Assembly (NCBI RefSeq): GCF_029227915.1
Contig: NC_079877.1
Span: 22,221,851 to 22,285,850 of the forward strand
Source of the DNA: Hydractinia symbiolongicarpus
Taxonomy: Eukaryota; Cnidaria; Hydrozoa; Anthoathecata; Hydractiniidae
Length of the DNA stretch: 64,000 nt
Direction: 5' to 3'
Below are positions 61,527 through 64,000 of this stretch, piece after piece. The notes under the pieces are model-generated. The model was not told where the DNA came from. It ran no database searches and saw nothing but the letters and a program-made list of their open reading frames with translations. Made by a program: the position numbers and the translations under genes. Each line of letters starts with the position of its first letter. The stretch's first letter is position 1.

Positions 61527-62369
61527 CTATAGAACTTCGTCGACGTCGGAAGGTGCTTCGACGACGGAAGGTACTTCGACGTCGGAAGGTTCGTCGACGA
61601 TGGTAGCTTCGTCGGCGCCAAGATCTTCGTCGACGTCTGCAGCAACAACAACATCGTCGACGTCTGTAATGTCGCCGACGTCTGTAATGTCGTCGACGTC
61701 TGTAATATCGTCGTCGTACAACTCGACGCCGTCGTGCAACTCGACGACGTCGTACAACTCGACGACGTGGTATAACTCGACGACGTCGTGAGGAACGTCG
61801 GCGACTGAACAACAATGGATCTACAAATATAAGAATATGTATACTAATATATAAAAATAATATTTTTAACATAAAGCAATACCTTTTTGTTAAAAAAAAA
61901 CTGAGTTCAACTACAAACAATAATTTCACCGCCGTACCATTAGCCTTGTCTGCTACCTCACTCTCCTCTTCTTTTTTCGGACTGTTTTTATCTATAATAA
62001 ATTTAAATTAAGAAATTTAACTCGAACCACATTTTTATTCTCTCAGAATTCAGATAAAATTTTACCGTCATTTGTATCCTCAATCTCATCCTTTTCATCG
62101 TCAGCATCTTTCACATCATCGTCTTGATGCGCTAAATCTTCCTTCGAATCTTCTCCATTATTCAATTCTTCACATGGAACTATGTGAATAATTAAATCTC
62201 TTAATTCTTTTATATTTTTCAAGGAGACTTGTTTTGGGAACTCATTTCAATACGACACCAAGCAAGACTTAGGTTGTTAGAGCACGATGCTTAAACGTTA
62301 TTAATTTATGTTACCTATGAGTAAAGTTGCGACAAAACCAAATAACAGCACCAAATGAATCAGTTTCAT
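61527..62369 (-). CDS. Small, highly acidic secreted protein (four exons)
   Basis: Reconstructed from splice signals: exons 62369-62315 (signal peptide MKLIHLVLLFGFVATLLI), 62179-62066, 61991-61938 and 61804-61527 (stop). Every junction is phase 1, and the joined 501 bases are open, giving 166 aa. The mature part is dominated by Asp, Glu and Val: VPCEELNNGEDSKEDL and DDDVKDADDEKDEIEDTND in exon 2, KNSPKKEEESEVADKA in exon 3, then VVELYD and DITDVD repeats in exon 4. Exon 4 is a GTCGAC-type microsatellite-like sequence that is also open in an Arg-rich frame and a Ser/Thr-rich frame on the other strand; the acidic frame is favoured because it continues the acidic character and the phase. No known family; acidic secreted proteins can bind calcium or mineral, but that is speculation. 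Confidence 0.65.
61530..61800. repeat. GTCGAC/GACGTC-rich tandem repeat
   Basis: Short units such as ACGTCTGTAATGTCG and ACTCGACGACGTCGT recur. Coding exon 4 of the acidic protein lies over it, so the protein is expected to vary in length between alleles. Confidence 0.8.
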
Positions 62370-64000
62370 CTAAAATGCAAAGTAAGATTGCGCGTAAACA
62401 ACATACATATTTGCACCTAATCAACAGTACATTGATTCAAATCATCCAACCTACTTTGTCAAGCTGATCACTTTGGTGGTTGCCAAACTGAGGTTTGCAG
62501 CTACAATTTTGTTCAAGCCCTTTTATAGACGACTTTTAAAAGTGCAATTAACAAAAGCAGATTGCGACACAATAATAAAAATTAGCTAAATACGCAGCTA
62601 AAGGCTATATGCAATCAGGGAGATTATTAACCGAAGAAATTATGTTTTGCAGCAAAGAAAAGTATTAAAAATTACTAAGTGAGAGAAATAAATCAATCTA
62701 AAACATACATTCCAACCTCCGGTTCACTATTTACAGTTTAAGTCAGACAGATGCTGATAAGATCTGATCTTATTAATTTGCATATAAAACGAGGATAAAA
62801 GAAAAGTGCTTACATCGACTGATTAAAAGGAAAAGTATTATTCCAAAAATAACCCTACAAGTTAATGAAAACATACGGTTCCTTAAAATTGAAACCCTAT
62901 GCTGGATTTAGGGATGAAATGGAAAAATATATTATATTATACCAATTGCAAGAATTTAGGAAAATTTCGTAGTTTGGAGCGATAACCAATAACTGAAGAC
63001 CTGAGAGTTATGGCACGTAAAATTGCATTAAAAATTTGATGGTCTGGTGTCTAATAGATGGATTAATTCTTCAATGGGACATAATAATCTCTATTATACG
63101 CTCTTTAAATTGATTTCTGCAGTCAAGTTTTTCAGCCGTTTTTTCGTGTTCGGCGATTTATTTTATATTAATGAAAATACTATTCAAAGTAATAAATTTT
63201 GCAGTTATTTACTTACAGCGATAAAAAATGTCGTCCACCATGGTTGGGCGATAAAGAAAACATTTTGCTTTGAAACGCTCTCAAAACAACTCAAAATTTT
63301 TCGCACTTCATATTTTAGTCGAAAACGATTAAAAATATAATAGCAAAAAAAAAATTTTAAAAGAAAAATTATGTGGCAGAGAATACCACCGTCCCTCCCT
63401 GTCGCGACTCTTGGCAGAAGGTTTTCAGAAACAAGAACTTTTATATTTACATTTTGAAATTAAATAAACGAAATAAGAACACAATAAAATATATAGATGC
63501 ATGCATGTCACACAATGTCAGCAGAATAGAAAAACTTTGTACATATATTTACATATTTTACTAGTTTTTGAATGGCTATCCTGAAATATTAGTTACAAGT
63601 AAATAAATAACTGTTTAACTATTCTTGTACCCCTGTAATCTTATTTAGTTAAATGACAAATCTACTTGCATTCTGATATACTGTTTCCAACTGGTTATAG
63701 ACAGCAGTTGAATGTTTCAACAAGATTAAATATTTTTCTCATCTCAGTAAATTAATAAAGTTGGGTTGTGGTAGTTAGGTGGTGAGGAAAGAGGGTTTGG
63801 TCTCACTTTTTCTTCAAAAGATGTTTTTCACAGTCCCTGAATTGTAACTAGAATTGCTAAACTTTATACTTCCTTTTTAATGTCTGCGCAATGCGGTAGT
63901 TTTTTTAAATAGAAGAAAAGTTTGCTAGTTATAAATTGGCGCTGCCAATTTTTGTTTTTTGTTAAATAACCAAGTTTAAAAGAAAGATAAGGTGAAAAGT
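62370..64000. other. Region without a supported gene
   Basis: AT-rich DNA upstream of the acidic-protein gene. ORFs at 63047-63340 and 63373-63564 have random-looking composition. The promoter of the acidic gene would lie at the left of this stretch; no element could be assigned. Confidence 0.4.

Noticed and set aside
61522-61929. 135-codon Arg-rich ORF
   Set aside because: It reads the GTCGAC repeat in another frame and runs through predicted introns; the acidic frame has consistent splice phases.
1-64000. CRISPR arrays, bacterial operons or origins
   Set aside because: Spliced genes, Helitrons, pogo and DIRS elements show this is a eukaryotic nuclear genome; no spaced direct repeats of CRISPR type were seen.

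Overview
The window is AT-rich, intron-rich animal DNA full of DNA transposons. It carries genes of the Alr (allorecognition) immunoglobulin-superfamily type known from the hydrozoan Hydractinia. The diagnostic architecture can be read directly: signal-peptide exon, Ig-like exons, a fibronectin-III-like spacer (ECS) exon, a transmembrane exon and a tyrosine-motif tail, all extracellular exons with phase-1 boundaries. I infer a Hydractinia-like colonial hydroid and a segment of its allorecognition (histocompatibility) complex. The species call is inference; the gene family is read from sequence.

Layout. 63-7008 (+): 3' part of an Alr-like gene (two Ig-like exons, ECS, TM, three cytoplasmic exons including a 22-nt microexon), its large intron filled with nested Helitrons. 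10567-12948 (-): an intronless 793-codon ORF I do not recognise. 16893-19211 (-): a two-exon FUT8-like alpha-1,6-fucosyltransferase. 19601-19714: a miniature Helitron. 23904-25910: a decayed pogo/Tigger-type transposon with TIRs and TA target duplication. 26119-27563 (-): remnants of a DIRS-like retrotransposon. 28646-33172 (-): a complete six-exon Alr-like gene (462 aa) with an ITAM-like tail. 37507-41391 (-): a second Alr-like gene in which the signal-peptide exon runs straight to the ECS exon with no visible Ig exon; its tail keeps the same ITAM-like motif. 39210-49703: a nearly perfect 5.1-kb tandem duplication of the 5' half of that gene, breaking inside the TM exon and inside a Helitron. 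53578-54663 (-): an intronless DUF3445 (haem-dependent oxidative N-demethylase-like) protein with a C-terminal membrane anchor. 55600-58190: broken, tightly packed virus-like or mobile-element ORFs. 61527-62369 (-): a four-exon gene for a small, very acidic secreted protein, reconstructed here from phase-consistent splice sites.

How it fits together. The Alr-like genes encode type I membrane proteins that would bind partners on neighbouring colonies through the ectodomain and signal through tail tyrosines. The window records how such a cluster changes: paralogues on both strands, exon loss, a fresh tandem duplication that cuts a gene, and transposons at or near the breakpoints. The FUT8-like, DUF3445, 793-codon and acidic-protein genes look like unrelated passengers.
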